Positions 10,691-22,632 are shown, counted from the stretch's first letter. The stretch is DNA of 64,000 nt from Anadara kagoshimensis (GCA_021292105.1 CM037862.1:30722169-30786168), one strand, 5' to 3'. Program-made: numbers and translations. The notes: a model not told the origin generated them from the letters alone.

Positions 10691-11454
10691 TCCTTGGTGG
10701 AAGTTCACGTGCTTAACATTATTTGTCAGTTTCAAAGTTTTTACTTTGCTTCTGGATTTTGATTCGAACATGGATTAGTATATTTGTTTTTATTGCAATC
10801 ACTCTTATACTAAGCCCTGTGATAAAAAACATAAATTATCTAGTTTCAAGTTTCTAACCCACGTAAGTTCTAACGTTTGAAACATGAAATATGTTTTATA
10901 ATAAGAAGTTGGGTTTTCATATTGAGCTAAACGTGTGCAAACATTTGTTGCATATACTAAAAAGTTTTTACTAACAGTTTCTAAATGGTCCCGAAAGAAG
11001 TTGGTACACGAAATTGTTGACACTCAAAATTGCACTTTTGGTCAAAATTCCTGATGCTTACAATATCTTCTTAAATCGAGTACTAGTATTTGAAAGAACT
11101 AAACCAATCCTTTTGGAGAAGTATGTTAACAAAAAATGATTATTTGATTGTTGGACATTGTTTTAATTTTTGAAACCCGTTTCTTATTTTCCCACTTTTA
11201 TATCCTAGTTATCTATTTAGAAATAACTCGAGGTCTTGTCAGAAAAATACCAATGATATTAGGTATTTTTGACTGTTTAAAACGTGTATTATCGAACATA
11301 AATGACAATATGATTTCCTGGGAATCAATTTGCATCCGTTTGCAGTAAAGTAGTTCCACATATGTATTATAAATGATGGTTTTAAAGAGAAAGACAGAAT
11401 GTAAAGTAAATCCATTAAATATAGGTTCTAATTTTACATGCAATTTTAAAACTT
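10691..11454. other. Non-coding, nothing recognised
   Basis: AT-rich; the short open frames on both strands have no family signature. Confidence 0.4.
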
Positions 11455-11765
11455 AACTTCTTTGGAACAGAGCTTGGTTTGTATGTTGGAGGTCTTCGTT
11501 CAAACCCCAGTCGGATCTGAGCGAGGCTTGTAAAAGATTGTCTTCCGCCAAGCACTCAGAATTTAGAAATGCCTTGAAAGTCACGGGGTCTTTGGAAGAG
11601 ACGTTATAATTAAAAAGCGACGTCCTATGCCACGGTAGGTATGACACGTTAAATCACTTGCACATTGCCATGAGCCAAATGAATATGTCAAAATTCCATC
11701 TATAGCTGGTCGCGTCTCGATATAAGTGAAATATTTTTGACCGAAGCGTAACGTAAAAGTTGTTA
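11455..11765 (+). repeat. tRNA-derived SINE resembling mollusc/metazoan SINEs
   Basis: An RNA polymerase III B-box match (GTTCAAACCCC, 11,498-11,508) lies in a degenerate tRNA-like head. It is followed by a body with TTCCGCCAAGCACTC, CACGTTAAATCACTTG and, toward the 3' end, GTCGCGTCTCGATATAAGTG. This order matches the general layout of widespread mollusc SINEs (from memory, not a search). No intact A box is visible, so the copy is old and probably silent. Confidence 0.6.
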
Positions 11766-11884
11766 GTCTCCTAAAATACTAAATTTTGGAATAAAACCCT
11801 ACAGAAAAATCTTAGAAATACCAATGTCCAATAAGTGTGTAAAATGTTTCTACAAAATAAAAGGCGAGAAAATAAATGTTGCAA

Positions 11885-12215
11885 TTAATGTAAAAATCGA
11901 GTGCGGGAGTGGAACATGCGGTGAACATTTTTCAAACGAGGCCCCGCATTTACTCTTGGTCACAATCACTCAGAGGCTTGGTAATTCGTTTTGATATTTT
12001 GAAACTTTGAGTCAAAAGTCTAAAAATACAAAAACTCAAAGACCTAAAACGATGTTGGATTTTATACTTTTTAGAATTTCGGTAAAAAATCTAAAATTCT
12101 TAAAACTCACAACGATTTTGGATATTTGATATTTTAGGGTTTTAGGTAAAATTTCAAGTATCCGAAGTTTTAAAAATTTTCACAATCTTAAATTGTTAAG
12201 TGTTACACGGATCGA
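11885..12215 (-). repeat. Interspersed repeat family R1, copy B (inverted)
   Basis: Reverse-complement relative of the 10,147-10,425 repeat. On the - strand it ends in a CTCCCGCACT block that the third copy also has, showing the true unit extends to about 330 bp. Copies A and B lie about 1.5 kb apart in opposite orientation and could be paired termini of one element or two independent insertions. Confidence 0.6.
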
Positions 12216-12687
12216 TAGGTTCTTCACTTCTTTAACATGCAAGACAACATATTTGTTCCGGTTTAGATTCACTTGTCAAATGACTCATATCCGAGTACTG
12301 GGACGGACGTAAAACCGGGGACATTTAAGATAACATTAGATTATGGACACTAACTGTAAGTAAAACTAATAAAATGCATAAATGAAATGATACTTAACTA
12401 ATAAACGTAACTATTTTTTTCTTTTATTATGCATGTATTAATTTAGAATAAGTTCCGTTCCTGTGTCTGAAACTGTTACGTGCAGATTTTATTTACATTT
12501 CCTGAGAATGCTTTAATTAGCAAACTAAACATGCAGAGTAAACAGGATCAATAAGTTTGTCGTGTGAATCCTTTCCCAGTATTACTAGTATATATATAGA
12601 GTTAGTTAGTAATAAATCCACTATAGCCCCATTCCTGTTTTATACATACCATTAAAGCAATGCATGGCCCATGGAGTCGCTCCTATA
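12216..12687. other. Non-coding, nothing recognised
   Basis: AT-rich spacer between the inverted R1 copy and a MITE; no coding or RNA signal. Confidence 0.4.
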
Positions 12688-12689
12688 TA

Positions 12690-12876
12690 CAGTAAAACCT
12701 CGATTCATTGCCACCATTTGTTCAGTCAAATTTTGGCGTTATAAAGGGGTTTGGCAATAAATCGAGGGAGGCCCATTATGAAAAACATAAACAAAATGGA
12801 TTTTGGGACTTCAAAATAGTGTGGCGATAAGCGAGGTGGCAAAGTTATCGAGGGGCATTATAACGAGGTTTTACTG
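12690..12876. mobile_element. 187-bp MITE with CAGTAAAACCTCG termini and TA target duplication
   Basis: The left end CAGTAAAACCTCG and right end CGAGGTTTTACTG are exact inverses, and each is flanked by TA (12,688-12,689 and 12,877-12,878). Terminal sequence, TA duplication and small size fit a pogo/Tigger-like Tc1-mariner MITE. The core also has partly inverted words (CGATTCATTGCC against GGCAATAAATCG). There is no ORF; it must have relied on a transposase encoded elsewhere. Confidence 0.85.
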
Positions 12877-13029
12877 TAAACTACATATGTATGCATGTAT
12901 AGTTACATTGACATCGTTTATGAAAATTTAATTTGCGGTCTAAATTTTTCAGTTTATTAACACATGTATATTGCTGGATTGTCCTGAGAATTTGTTTATC
13001 TGATTACTTTTTTCGGGGAAATGATATGA

Positions 13030-13310
13030 TATGCATGTCTTAAAGGTCCATGTGACACTTATACAATTAAAAGATCTAAAACGTGTCAAAACTTTGTATA
13101 TTTGAAATGTTAGATAAATACCTAAAATATTAAATATCCAAAATCGTTTTGAATTTTTAGAAATTTCGATTTTTAACCAAAAATTTTGGATTTTTAGATT
13201 TTTGAAATATCAAAAGAACTAGCAAACCTTCGACTGATTATTACCAAGGGTAAATCTGGACCACCGTTCGAAAAGTGTCACCACACTGACGCTCCCGCAC
13301 TAAAATTTTA
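13030..13310 (+). repeat. Interspersed repeat family R1, copy C
   Basis: Same orientation as copy A, with ATATCCAAAATCGTTTTG, CTTCGACTGATTATTACCAAGG and a terminal CTCCCGCACT. It lies just left of the first satellite. Confidence 0.6.
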
Positions 13311-13404
13311 CATTATTTGCACAATTGTGGTTTTTGGTCGATTTCTCCGTCCAATGACAGTGGTATCAATCACTGCGTGTCGGTGGTGGGTCTCAAGCTA
13401 CTGT

Positions 13405-13422
13405 TCTCTCTCTCTCTCTCTC
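13405..13422. repeat. Short (CT)n microsatellite
   Basis: Nine CT repeats within a non-coding stretch (13,311-13,536) that shows nothing else. Confidence 0.9.
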
Positions 13423-13536
13423 TTCAGTCATACCCAACATGATGTTTTCTCTGCTGCCTGCAGCATTCTCTGCAGTGCTGCAATCCTACTTTTCTCATTA
13501 CTTCAAAAGCTGACAATGCTGACTTCCTACTCTTTC

Positions 13537-16500
13537 TCATAACTGTTATCTGTCATATCTACTAACATAATTGTTATCTGTCATATCTACTAACATAACT
13601 GTTATCTGCCATATCTACTAACGTAACTGTTATCTGCCATATCTACTAACGTAATTGTTATCTGTCATATCTACTAACGTAACTGTTATCTGTCATATCT
13701 ACTAACATAACTGTTATCTGTCATATCTACTAATTATAACGTAACTGTTATCTGTCATATCGACTAACGTAACTGTTATCTGTCATATCTACTAACAAAA
13801 CTGTTATCTGCCATATCTACTAATTATAACGTAATTGTTATCTGTCATATCTACTAACATAAAAGTTATCTGTCATATCTACTAACATAACTGTTATCTG
13901 TCATATCTACTAACATAACTGTTATCTGTCATATCTACTAATTATAACGTAATTGTTATCTGTCATATCTACTAACATAAAAGTTATCTGTCATATCTAC
14001 TAACGTAACTGTTATCTGTCATATCTACTAACATAACTGTTATCTGTCATATCTACTAATTATAACGTAATTGTTATCTGTCATATCTACTAACATAAAA
14101 GTTATCTGTCATATCTACTAACATAACTGTTATCTGTCATATCTACTAACATAACTGTTATCTGTCATATCTACTAATTATAACGTAACTGTTATCTGTC
14201 ATATCTACTAATATAACTGTTATCTGTCATATCTACTAACGTAATTGTTATCTGTCATATCTACTAACGTAACTGTTATCTGTCATATCTACTAACATAA
14301 CTGTTATCTGTCATATCTACTAATTATAACGTAACTGTTATCTGTCATATCTACTAACGTAACTGTTATCTGTCATATCTACTAACATAACTGTTATCTG
14401 TCATATCTACTAACATAACTGTTATCTGTCATATCTACTAATTATAACGTAACTGTTATCTGTCATATCTACTAACATAACTGTTATCTGTCATATCTAC
14501 TAACATAACTGTTATCTGTCATATCTACTAATTATAACGTAACTGTTATCTGTCATATCTACTAACATAACTGTTATCTGTCATATCTACTAATTATAAC
14601 GTAACTGTTATCTGTCATATCTACTAACGTAACTGTTATCTGTCATATCCACTAACATAACTGTTATCTGTCATATCTACTAACGTAACTATTATCCGTC
14701 ATATCTACTAATTATAACTGTTATCGGTCATATCTACTAACATAACTATTATCGGTCATATCTACTAACATAACTATTATCGGTCATATCTACTAACATA
14801 ACTATTATCTATCATATCTACTAACATAACTGTTATCTGTCATATCTACTAACGTAACTGTTATCTGTCATATCCACTAACATAACTGTTATCTGTCATA
14901 TCTACTAACGTAACTATATATTATCCGTCATATCTACTAATTATAACTGTTATCGGTCATATCTACTAACATAACTATTATCGGTCATATCTACTAACGT
15001 AACTGTTATCTGTCATATCTACTAACATAACTGTTACCTGTCATATCTACTAACGTAACTGTTATCTGTCATATCTACTAACATAACTGTTGTCTGTCAT
15101 ATCTACTACCAAAACTGTTATCTGCCATATCTATAACATAACAGTTATCTGTCATATCTACTACCAAAACTGTTATCTGCTATATCTATAACATAACTGT
15201 TATCTGTCATAGCTACTAACATAACTGTTATCGGTCATATCTACTAACATAACTGTTATCTGTCATATCTACTAACATAACTGTTATCTGCCATATCTAC
15301 TAACGTAACTGTTATCTGTCATATCTACTAACGTAACTGTTATCTGTCATATCTACTAACGTAACTGTTATCTGTCATATCTACTAACATAACTGTTATC
15401 TATCATATCTATTAACATAACTGTTGTCTGTCATATCTACTAACGTAACTGTTATCTGCCATATCTATAACATAACTGTTATCTGTCATAGCTACTAACA
15501 TAACTGTTATCGGTCATATCTACTAACGTAACTGTTATCTGTCATATCTACTAACGTAACTGTTATCTGTCATAGCTACTAACATAACTGTTATCGGTCA
15601 TATCTATAACATAACAGTTATCTGTCATATCTACTAACGTAACTGTTACCTGTCATATCTACTAACATAACTGTTATCGGTCATATCTACTAACAAAACT
15701 GTTATCTGTCATATCTACTGACATGACTGTTATCTGTCATATCTACTAACGTTACTGTTCTCTGTAATATCTAATCACATAACTGTTATCTATCATATCC
15801 ACTAACATAACTGTTATCTGTCATATTTTCTAATATAATAGTTATCTTTCATATCTACTCACATAACTGTTATCTGTCATATCTACTAACATAACTGTTA
15901 TCTATCATATCTATTAACATAACTGTTGTCTGTCATATCTACTACCAAAACTGTTATCTGCCATTTCTATAACATAACAGTTATCTGTCATATCTACTAA
16001 CATAACAGTTATCTGTCATATCTACTAACATGACTGTTATCTGTCATATCTACTAACATAACTGTTATCTGTCATATCTAATCACATAACTGTTATCTAT
16101 CATATCCACTAACATAACTGTTATCTGTCATATCTTCTAACTTAACTATTATCTGTCATATCTACTAGCGTAACTGTTATCTGTCATATCTACTAACATA
16201 ACTGTTATCTGTCATATCTACTAACGTAACTGTTATCTGTCATATCTACTAACGTAATTGTTATCTGTCATATCTACTAACAAAACTGTTATCTGTCATA
16301 TCTACTAACAAAACTGTTATCTGTCATATCTACTAACGTAACTGTTATCTGTCATATCTACTAACATAACTGTTATATGTCATATCTACTAACATGACTG
16401 TTATCTGTCATATCTACTAACATAATTGTTATCTGTCATATCTTCTAACAAAACTGTTATCTGCCATATCTACTAATTATAACGTAACTGTTATCTGTCA

Positions 16501-17265
16501 TATCTACTAACATAACTATTATCGGTCATATCTACTAACGTAACTGTTATCTGTCATATCTACTAACATAACTGTTATCTGTCATATCTTCTAACAAAAC
16601 TGTTATCTGCCATATCTACTAACATAAAAGTTATCTGTCATATCTATAACATAACTGTTATCTGTCATATCTACTAACATAACTGTTATTTGTCATATGT
16701 ACTAACGTTAATGTTATCTGTCAAATCTACTCACATAACTGTTATCGGTCATATCTACTAACATAACTGTTATCTGTCATATCCACTAACATAAAAGTTA
16801 TCTGTCATATCTACTAACATAACTGTTATCTGTCATATCTACTAAATAACTATTATCTATCATATCTACTGACATGACTGTTATCTGTCATATCTATTAA
16901 CATAACTGTTATCTGTCATATCTACTAACGTAACTGTTATCTGTCATATCTACTGACATGACTGTTATCTGTCATATCTATTAACATAACTGTTATCTGT
17001 CATATCTATTAACATAACTGTTATCTGTCATATCTACTAACGTAACTGTTATCTATCATATCTACTGACATGACTGTTATCTGTCATATCTATTAACATA
17101 ACTGTTATCTGTCATATCTATTAACATAACTGTTATCTGTCATATCTACTAACGTAACTGTTATCTGTCATGTCTACTAACGTAACTGTTATCTGTCATA
17201 TCTACTAACATAACTGTTATCTGTCATATCTACTAACGTAACTGTTATCTGTCATATCTATTAAC
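13537..17265 (+). repeat. Satellite, 28-bp unit, about 130 copies
   Basis: Unit read as ATCTACTAACATAACTGTTA plus TCTGTCAT. Most copies differ by single bases (CATAAC/CGTAAC, TGTCAT/TGCCAT/CGGTCAT). A longer 34-bp variant with an extra TTATAA block (CTACTAATTATAACGTAACTG) recurs every few units in 13,730-14,740, an early higher-order pattern. Divergence increases toward 15,700-16,900. The left edge is sharp; the right edge stops after ATCTATTAACAAAAATAAAC. No coding or promoter content. Confidence 0.95.
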
Positions 17266-17535
17266 AAAAATAAACTAGTATATGATAATATGTCAATTAC
17301 GTTGATTATGTATAGGATGTCCCCGATGTAATGGCAAAGTATACAGAAAGTCTTGTCTATTTGGGTAATTGTAAAGAATAAAGCGTGAGCCAGCGTGATT
17401 ATACGGTACATACGGCGACATAAACACTCTACCATCAGATCGTGGACGACTTAGATTGTTCGGCAGCAATATTGTGGCAGAGTGTTTATAAACATGGAAA
17501 AGTCTATGTAATGTAAATAGCATAAGATAAGGATA
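17266..17535. other. Repeat-like flank without a gene
   Basis: Holds a module (AATATTGTGGCAGAGTGTTT and TATAAACATGGAAAAGTCTA, 17,466-17,510) that recurs at about 19,022-19,065 and, in inverse, at about 22,665-22,695 and 25,370-25,410, always next to TIR elements. It is part of a local repeat family. Confidence 0.5.
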
Positions 17536-17780
17536 TATAGGCAAACAACATTGACCTGTCCGTTTGACCTTCCATTTGGAATATTCATATAGGAGGGTCC
17601 ACCCTATAAATGATTAGCGTTAGGAGTCGCTTTTAATGCTTTTACACATTGCCCAAAATTAGGGTTGACACCATATATAGACGAAATAAACACGCGTGGT
17701 CCCTATATCTTCAACTTACTCATCCATAATTAATATTTAAATGAAAGGTCAAACGGACAGTTCAATGGTGTTTGCCTATA
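17536..17780. mobile_element. MITE of the GACCTGTCCGTTTGACC family, copy 1
   Basis: The left end (TATAGGCAAACAACATTGACC, continuing TGTCCGTTTGACCTT) is matched in inverse by the right end (AAGGTCAAACGGACAG, then GTTTGCCTATA). The inverted termini are about 40 bp, and the core carries AGGAGGGTCCACC. TA/TATA-rich borders suggest a Tc1/mariner-type target. No ORF. Confidence 0.7.
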
Positions 17781-17875
17781 TCAAGGCGGAGTTGACAAAT
17801 GATCGTATGAAGGCGTAAATATACGTATACGATAACAGGATAATGATACCCATTGTTTAGTATCTATTGTTGTAT

Positions 17876-17953
17876 AGCTAAACAACATTGACCTGTCCGT
17901 TTGACATTTATTTAGGAATATTCATATAGGAGGGTCCACCCATTACATGGGTA
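17876..17953 (+). mobile_element. MITE of the GACCTGTCCGTTTGACC family, left half only
   Basis: Begins TAGCTAAACAACATTGACC and runs through TGTCCGTTTGAC to GGAGGGTCCACC. It is then cut by the TATAGGTCGAC terminus of the next element. No matching right half was found. Confidence 0.6.
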
Positions 17954-18065
17954 TAGGTCGACAAAGATAAAGTGGCACATCCGGGCGGTTTAGTGTTTAT
18001 AAATACAAATATGTAAACACGGATGTAATTAGGAAGACCTTCATTACATAAAATTATTAAGTAGG

Positions 18066-18170
18066 AGCATATCTGCGGAATTGGATCAGTGGTCTTAAGT
18101 TCTTCTGTTAACATTAAGTGTGTAAGTAACAGAGAGCAAGTTCGAATCTCCGAAAGTGTATACTTTTTTA
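18066..18170 (+). other. tRNA-like Pol III promoter segment (SINE head or pseudo-tRNA)
   Basis: A-box-like TTGGATCAGTGG at 18,081-18,092, B-box-like GTTCGAATCTC at 18,140-18,150 and a T6 run at 18,164-18,169. The T-arm stem does not pair well, so it is not called a tRNA gene. Confidence 0.4.
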
Positions 18171-18592
18171 GTTTCAATTTCTCGTCTTTGCTTTTCTTTC
18201 TTATTATTTCCAAGACTTTCATTTTCACAAAATGTTCCGTTGTTTGTCTTTTTACAAAGAACCGTTTAAAATATTTCTATAAAAAATTGAAAATAAATTC
18301 CATAGAATTTTATAGGTTACAAAAAGCCATGTCTATATTATGTTTAGAGCCAATAAAGACTTTTTAAATTTAATATTCCTTGTGTTAATTATTTAATGTT
18401 TAATGGAAGAGACATTATAATTTCCTGCTTAATTTTGGCTGGTAGTGACTATAGCTATGGCGGTAGTCGTAGTCTTAAATATATTTTTCAAAAGTTGATA
18501 GATTTGAAGTTATTGGCCATTTGATCGATTAAGCGAGCAATTCATGTTTCTGCTGAGAAAAAATACGGAAAATACTAAGATTAAAATAAATT

Positions 18593-18665
18593 AAAAAGGG
18601 AACGAACAACCTATTTGTAGTACATCAAGACCTATCGCTTGTTCCACTGAACTACCTCAGCGATA
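18593..18665 (-). other. tRNA-like Pol III promoter segment, opposite orientation
   Basis: On the - strand: TAGTTCAGTGG (A-box match, 18,644-18,654), then GTTCGTTCCC (B-box match, 18,598-18,607), then T5. The box spacing of about 37 nt fits a tRNA-like head, but a cloverleaf is not convincing. Confidence 0.4.
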
Positions 18666-18770
18666 TAGACGAGAGGGTGTAAAATTGGATAGTCACACCC
18701 GTGTTTATAAATTGTATTTGTAAACACAAGATTGTCCGGATGTGCCACTTTATCTTTGTCGACCTATAGT

Positions 18771-18962
18771 ATAGGTAAACAACACTGACCTGTCCGTTTG
18801 ACCTTTCATTAGGAATATTTATATAGTAGGGTCCAACCAATAAATGGGTAGCGTTAAGATCCAAGTTAATACATAATCAATGTACAGGTGTACTCTATGA
18901 GGTGAGTATATGAATATTCCTAATGAAAGGTCAAGCGGACAAGTCAATGTTGTTTACCTATA
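18771..18962. mobile_element. MITE of the GACCTGTCCGTTTGACC family, copy 2
   Basis: Begins ATAGGTAAACAACACTGACC and ends in the inverse TTGTTTACCTAT. The inverted termini reach about 55 bp (to TTAGGAATATT on the left and AATATTCCTAA on the right). It abuts the preceding element with no spacer apart from a TA-rich base or two. Confidence 0.75.
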
Positions 18963-19074
18963 CCTATATATAATAAACTCGCCTGTATTTATAAATACTC
19001 TGGCACAAGATATAGTCCGTCAGCGATATTGTGGCAGAAAGTTTATAAACATGGAAGAGTCTATATAATGCATA

Positions 19075-22000
19075 TAGCCGCACGATAACTTGGCACATCC
19101 GGGGTTTTTCAGTTTGTAAATAAACATTGCAGCTCGTTCGATAAATGTTATGTTTTGGCCCATAGTGTATAACGGGGACAAGTGTTGAGAGTTCTATCCT
19201 GCTATAATACATTTTTTTAACAAAAAGTTTGATTAAGCCCATTAATAATAGTAATTTTAATAACAATAATGTCATTAATAATAATATCGTCAATATATTG
19301 TCGTGTGCTATTTTGACTCTATATTTATTTAATAAAAAGTCAAAATAGAAAATAATGATAATAATTTCTTATTATTTGCTGTATCAAATAATAAATTCTT
19401 CACCATGAAATGTATGCTGAATATATTTAAAACAAGTTACTGAATGGCTTTGCGAAAAATTTTAATTCAAAACTATTTATTTATTAATCTTATGTACTTA
19501 GTCTTATTCTGTTTTTGTTTTTATTTTGTGTCTGGAATTTATAATTGTGCAGCTCCATGCAAGTTGGTAACAGTAAAAATTTCGTCAGCTGTATCAGTCG
19601 TATCTTCTTCTGAAATGGTTGATTCTTCGTCGGCCGTCACTGTAGATGTTTCTTCTTCCTCATCCTCTTCTTCTTCTGTTGCTGTGTCTGTGTCTTCGTC
19701 GCTGGAATCGGTATCGTCCAAGTTTATTACAAATTTCTCTATTTCTTCATCGACTGCGATGTCATTTTTCCAGTAATCGTTTTCTATTTTCTTTACGTGT
19801 TCAACACACCTTTTCCATTTTTCTGTCGATATGTCTTTCAATTGTTTTTCTGCAAGTTGTTGCACGTCCGAAAGTTTAAATTTTAAATTTTGTGAAGCAA
19901 CATATGATTTTAGATCAGCCCAAATTAATTCTATAGGATTTAAGTCTGCATGATAAGGTGGTAATCTTAAAATTTTATGTCCATGTTCTCTTAATATAAT
20001 CAATTCTGTAGGAAGGTGGAATAATTTGTTGTTTGCATATTGTAAGTAACTGTGCGCGAACCATGTCTTCTGTAAATTTAATGTTGTGTTTTGTGAGCCA
20101 TTCCTGAATGTCTTTTTCTTCCACGATGTTGTTGGTTTTTTGTCTTCTTGGACGTTATGATAAGATGCATTATCGACTACCAAGACGGAATTTGGTTCAA
20201 GGTTTGGAATTAATTTTTCGCGAAGCCATTTAGTGAAATTCTCAGCATTCATTTCATGGTGATAATCACCTGTTGATGATTTGGCTTTATATATAAGGCT
20301 TGCATTAGGAACAATACCCTTTTCTGAACCAGCATCAACAACAATCAGACGGTCACCTGCTCCGATTGGAACACTTAAACCGTTCCCATCCAGCTGCCAA
20401 CACTTGGTACAGTGTGTGAAGAGTTTATATACGTTTCATCCATATAAATAATGTTGTGTCCAGTTTCTCTAAGTTTTTTAATTTCGCGAAGGTAATTTAT
20501 TCTTTTTGATACGATATCTGGTTTTTCCATAAGGATTTTTCTATTTGTGCTGCATTTTTTCTAGTTAAACCCCATTTCTTTAAGCAATTTTCTGAGAATT
20601 GTTTTACCCCCCTTAAAGTCAATTTTGTTAATTATTTCCGAATGAATAGCATTTATAGTTGGAAGAACGCGTTTATTTAAATACATATTAATTATTGTTC
20701 TTCTAATTACGCAGATATCAAAATCATCAATAAAAATTTATCTGATCTCTGTTTTCTATCAGCCTGTTTGGTTTCTATTCCGAACGATTTTAATCTTGAT
20801 AATGTTCTCCTCGGCACACCCGTCATTGCACTTGCTCTCTCCAAGGGACAGCTGATGGGATTTTTGAGACATTTTTGTTTTGCCTCATCAAAGCAATGTT
20901 TTACAACATTGATGGCAATTTGTTTTGCCTGTGAATTTAATACAATCTTTTTATTTTCAGACATCTTCTCGGTTATGAAAATCACACGTGTTGCCTCGTT
21001 TTCGCCTTATACCTATTATACTATATTCTCAAATTTTTACGAGGGCGTGACCATTCAACTCGTTCGCATGTTCTAATTAATGGTCCAATTAACTTAATAA
21101 TTAACATCTCGTCCCTTTTAACTCTCAGATCCACCCAACGCCATGATATGTTGGAATTCATATCCTATTGTATTATATTATTAATTAGAACAAACACCTG
21201 CTGTAATCTCTTGCATCACAAATTGGAAACTGGTACATTTGATTCACTTTAATTTTGAATCTATTAATAAAAATTATAAATGAATGCATTAATATGAGTT
21301 GTGTTGTTGGACATAAAATATTTCACTTGTAAGGAGGAATTGTATTTTTATATTTCGCACAGCGTCATGTGGAGCATTTTGAATTTTAACAGAGAAAAAT
21401 ATTAAATTTAAAATTATGCACATGACAACAATATTAACTGTCTATTCCCAGATATGAATAAATAAAATAAATAAATTAAAAAAACAATAAATAAATGAAT
21501 AAACACAGTATAAAATTTATTGATGTTGGCATCCTTTTCCAAATTAATATAGGTTTACAGTTTGATTTTTTCGTATGACGCGGCGGTGAGGTACGGATTA
21601 ATAATAGTGATTAGTCCCAAATAGTGCTAATATTTTGATTTCTGTATGAAACGAGACGTTAAAATTTTGCCCTGTGCTAATTTTAAATGTTATGTAGTTC
21701 TGGTAGAAATAATTTCCACAAGAATTTTAAAATTTAGGTTGTTCATACATTTACAAGATAGAAATTATTAATTATTAGCCTGATAGCACATTTAAATAAT
21801 AAGTATAGATTCATTTATTTCTTTTACTTTTTAATTGAAAAGTTTTTATAATAAAAATTAAAACAAAATTAGATAAAATTAAAAAATATATATGTATGGA
21901 CCCGGTATTGTTGGAACTCACTTGTGACAAAATTATATATAGCTGTCCACTAACTGTAAGATATATTACATACCACTGAGCCAAGGACGACAGTAACCTA

Positions 22001-22325
22001 TCCTATCAAATTAAAGGTGTTAAGGACCAAAACCTTGTTATATCTTCAGACAATTCGTTCCACAGTTATGTGGAACTTCACAAAAATTATGCAGAAATGA
22101 AATAATTTCATGTGAATATTTAAAAAGTTTCAAATAAAGAACATAAATGAAAATGTCCAAGATAAGTGGAATATGATAAATATTTATATTTCAACAAAAA
22201 TATGTATGAAGGTGCAGCATGGATATTGGCGAGTTGTTCAATGTGCGTGTTTCTTGAGTCCGAGTTACAATGTTTATTTACAAAATGAATAAGCCCGGAT
22301 GTGCCAAGTTATCGTGCGCGACCTA
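19075..22325 (-). mobile_element. Tc1/mariner-like DDE transposon, copy A (inverted, broken)
   Basis: Termini: left TATAGCCGCACGATAACTTG (a few bases lost), right CAAGTTATCGTGCGCGACC then TATA. It carries a transposase frame on - (20,964-19,539). Compared with copy B it has an extra stretch of about 600 bp at about 21,665-22,270, which includes a tRNA-like A box (CCACTGAGCCA, 21,973-21,983, reading on -). Apart from that stretch it is a near-identical inverse of copy B, down to the AT-rich 3' flank (19,200-19,440). Confidence 0.8.
19539..20964 (-). pseudogene. DDE transposase of copy A, broken by frameshifts
   Basis: Same protein as copy B (IS630/Tc1/mariner superfamily DDE_3-like). It reads in pieces: the N-terminal frame 20,985-20,707 and the C-terminal frame 20,252-19,539. 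Against copy B I see single-base losses near 20,747 (an A-run) and near 20,407 (a G), plus a frameshift after TTSWKKK near 20,120 that is undone by a second one near 20,000. It keeps VVDNASYH, PPYHADLNPIELIW and the acidic tail. Its tail is continuous where copy B has a stop (ENDYWKND). Confidence 0.8.
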
Positions 22326-22381
22326 TATAGGGATATATAAAGATGAGGTTGACAAATGAACGCACGAAGGCGTGAATATGT

Positions 22382-22632
22382 GTAGGTAAACAACTTTGAC
22401 CTGTCCGTTTGACCTTTTATTTAAATATTTATCATGGACCAAGTACATCTATTATAGGGAGCACAGGTGTTTATATTGTATATATCATGAGATATACTCA
22501 CCTCTTTGAGTACATCTGTGCACTGTGTTTGTATTAACTTGGATATTAACACTACCCATATATTGGATGGATCCTCCTATATGAATATTCCTAATGATAG
22601 TTCAAGCGGACAGGTCAAATTTGTTTGCCTAT
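22382..22632. mobile_element. MITE of the GACCTGTCCGTTTGACC family, copy 3
   Basis: Left TAGGTAAACAACTTTGACC continuing TGTCCGTTTGACC; right inverse ending TTTGTTTGCCTATA. It lies in the spacer between the two inverted DDE transposons. The core carries the inverse of the GGAGGATCC-type motif seen in other copies. Confidence 0.65.

Larger units (their letters stand above)
17954..18767. mobile_element. Non-autonomous TIR element related to the DDE transposon, with inward tRNA-like boxes
   Basis: The left terminus TATAGGTCGACAAAGATAAA continues into GTGGCACATCCGG. The right terminus is its inverse, ending GTCGACCTATA. These resemble the ends of the DDE transposons nearby (TATAGGTCGCGCACGATAAC then TTGGCACATCCGGG), so the same or a sister transposase probably moved it. 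Inside, near each end and pointing inward, is a tRNA-like segment with A- and B-box matches and a T-run (18,066-18,170 on + and 18,593-18,665 on -). No transposase is encoded; short open frames have no recognisable product. Confidence 0.65.

Noticed and set aside
13327-13542. 71-codon frame with a Ser/Leu-rich middle
   Set aside because: Generated by the CT microsatellite and satellite edge; no other coding sign.
18066-18170. True tRNA gene
   Set aside because: A- and B-box matches exist, but the T-stem and acceptor stem do not pair; kept only as a tRNA-like segment.
17954-18767. LTR retrotransposon or other retrovirus-like element
   Set aside because: Ends are inverted, not direct, and no retroelement gene is present. 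None was seen elsewhere in the window either.
19444-19776. + strand frame rich in Ser/Val in copy A (also 24,967-24,635 on - and 63,402-63,734 on +)
   Set aside because: Antisense of the acidic transposase tail; low-complexity shadow.
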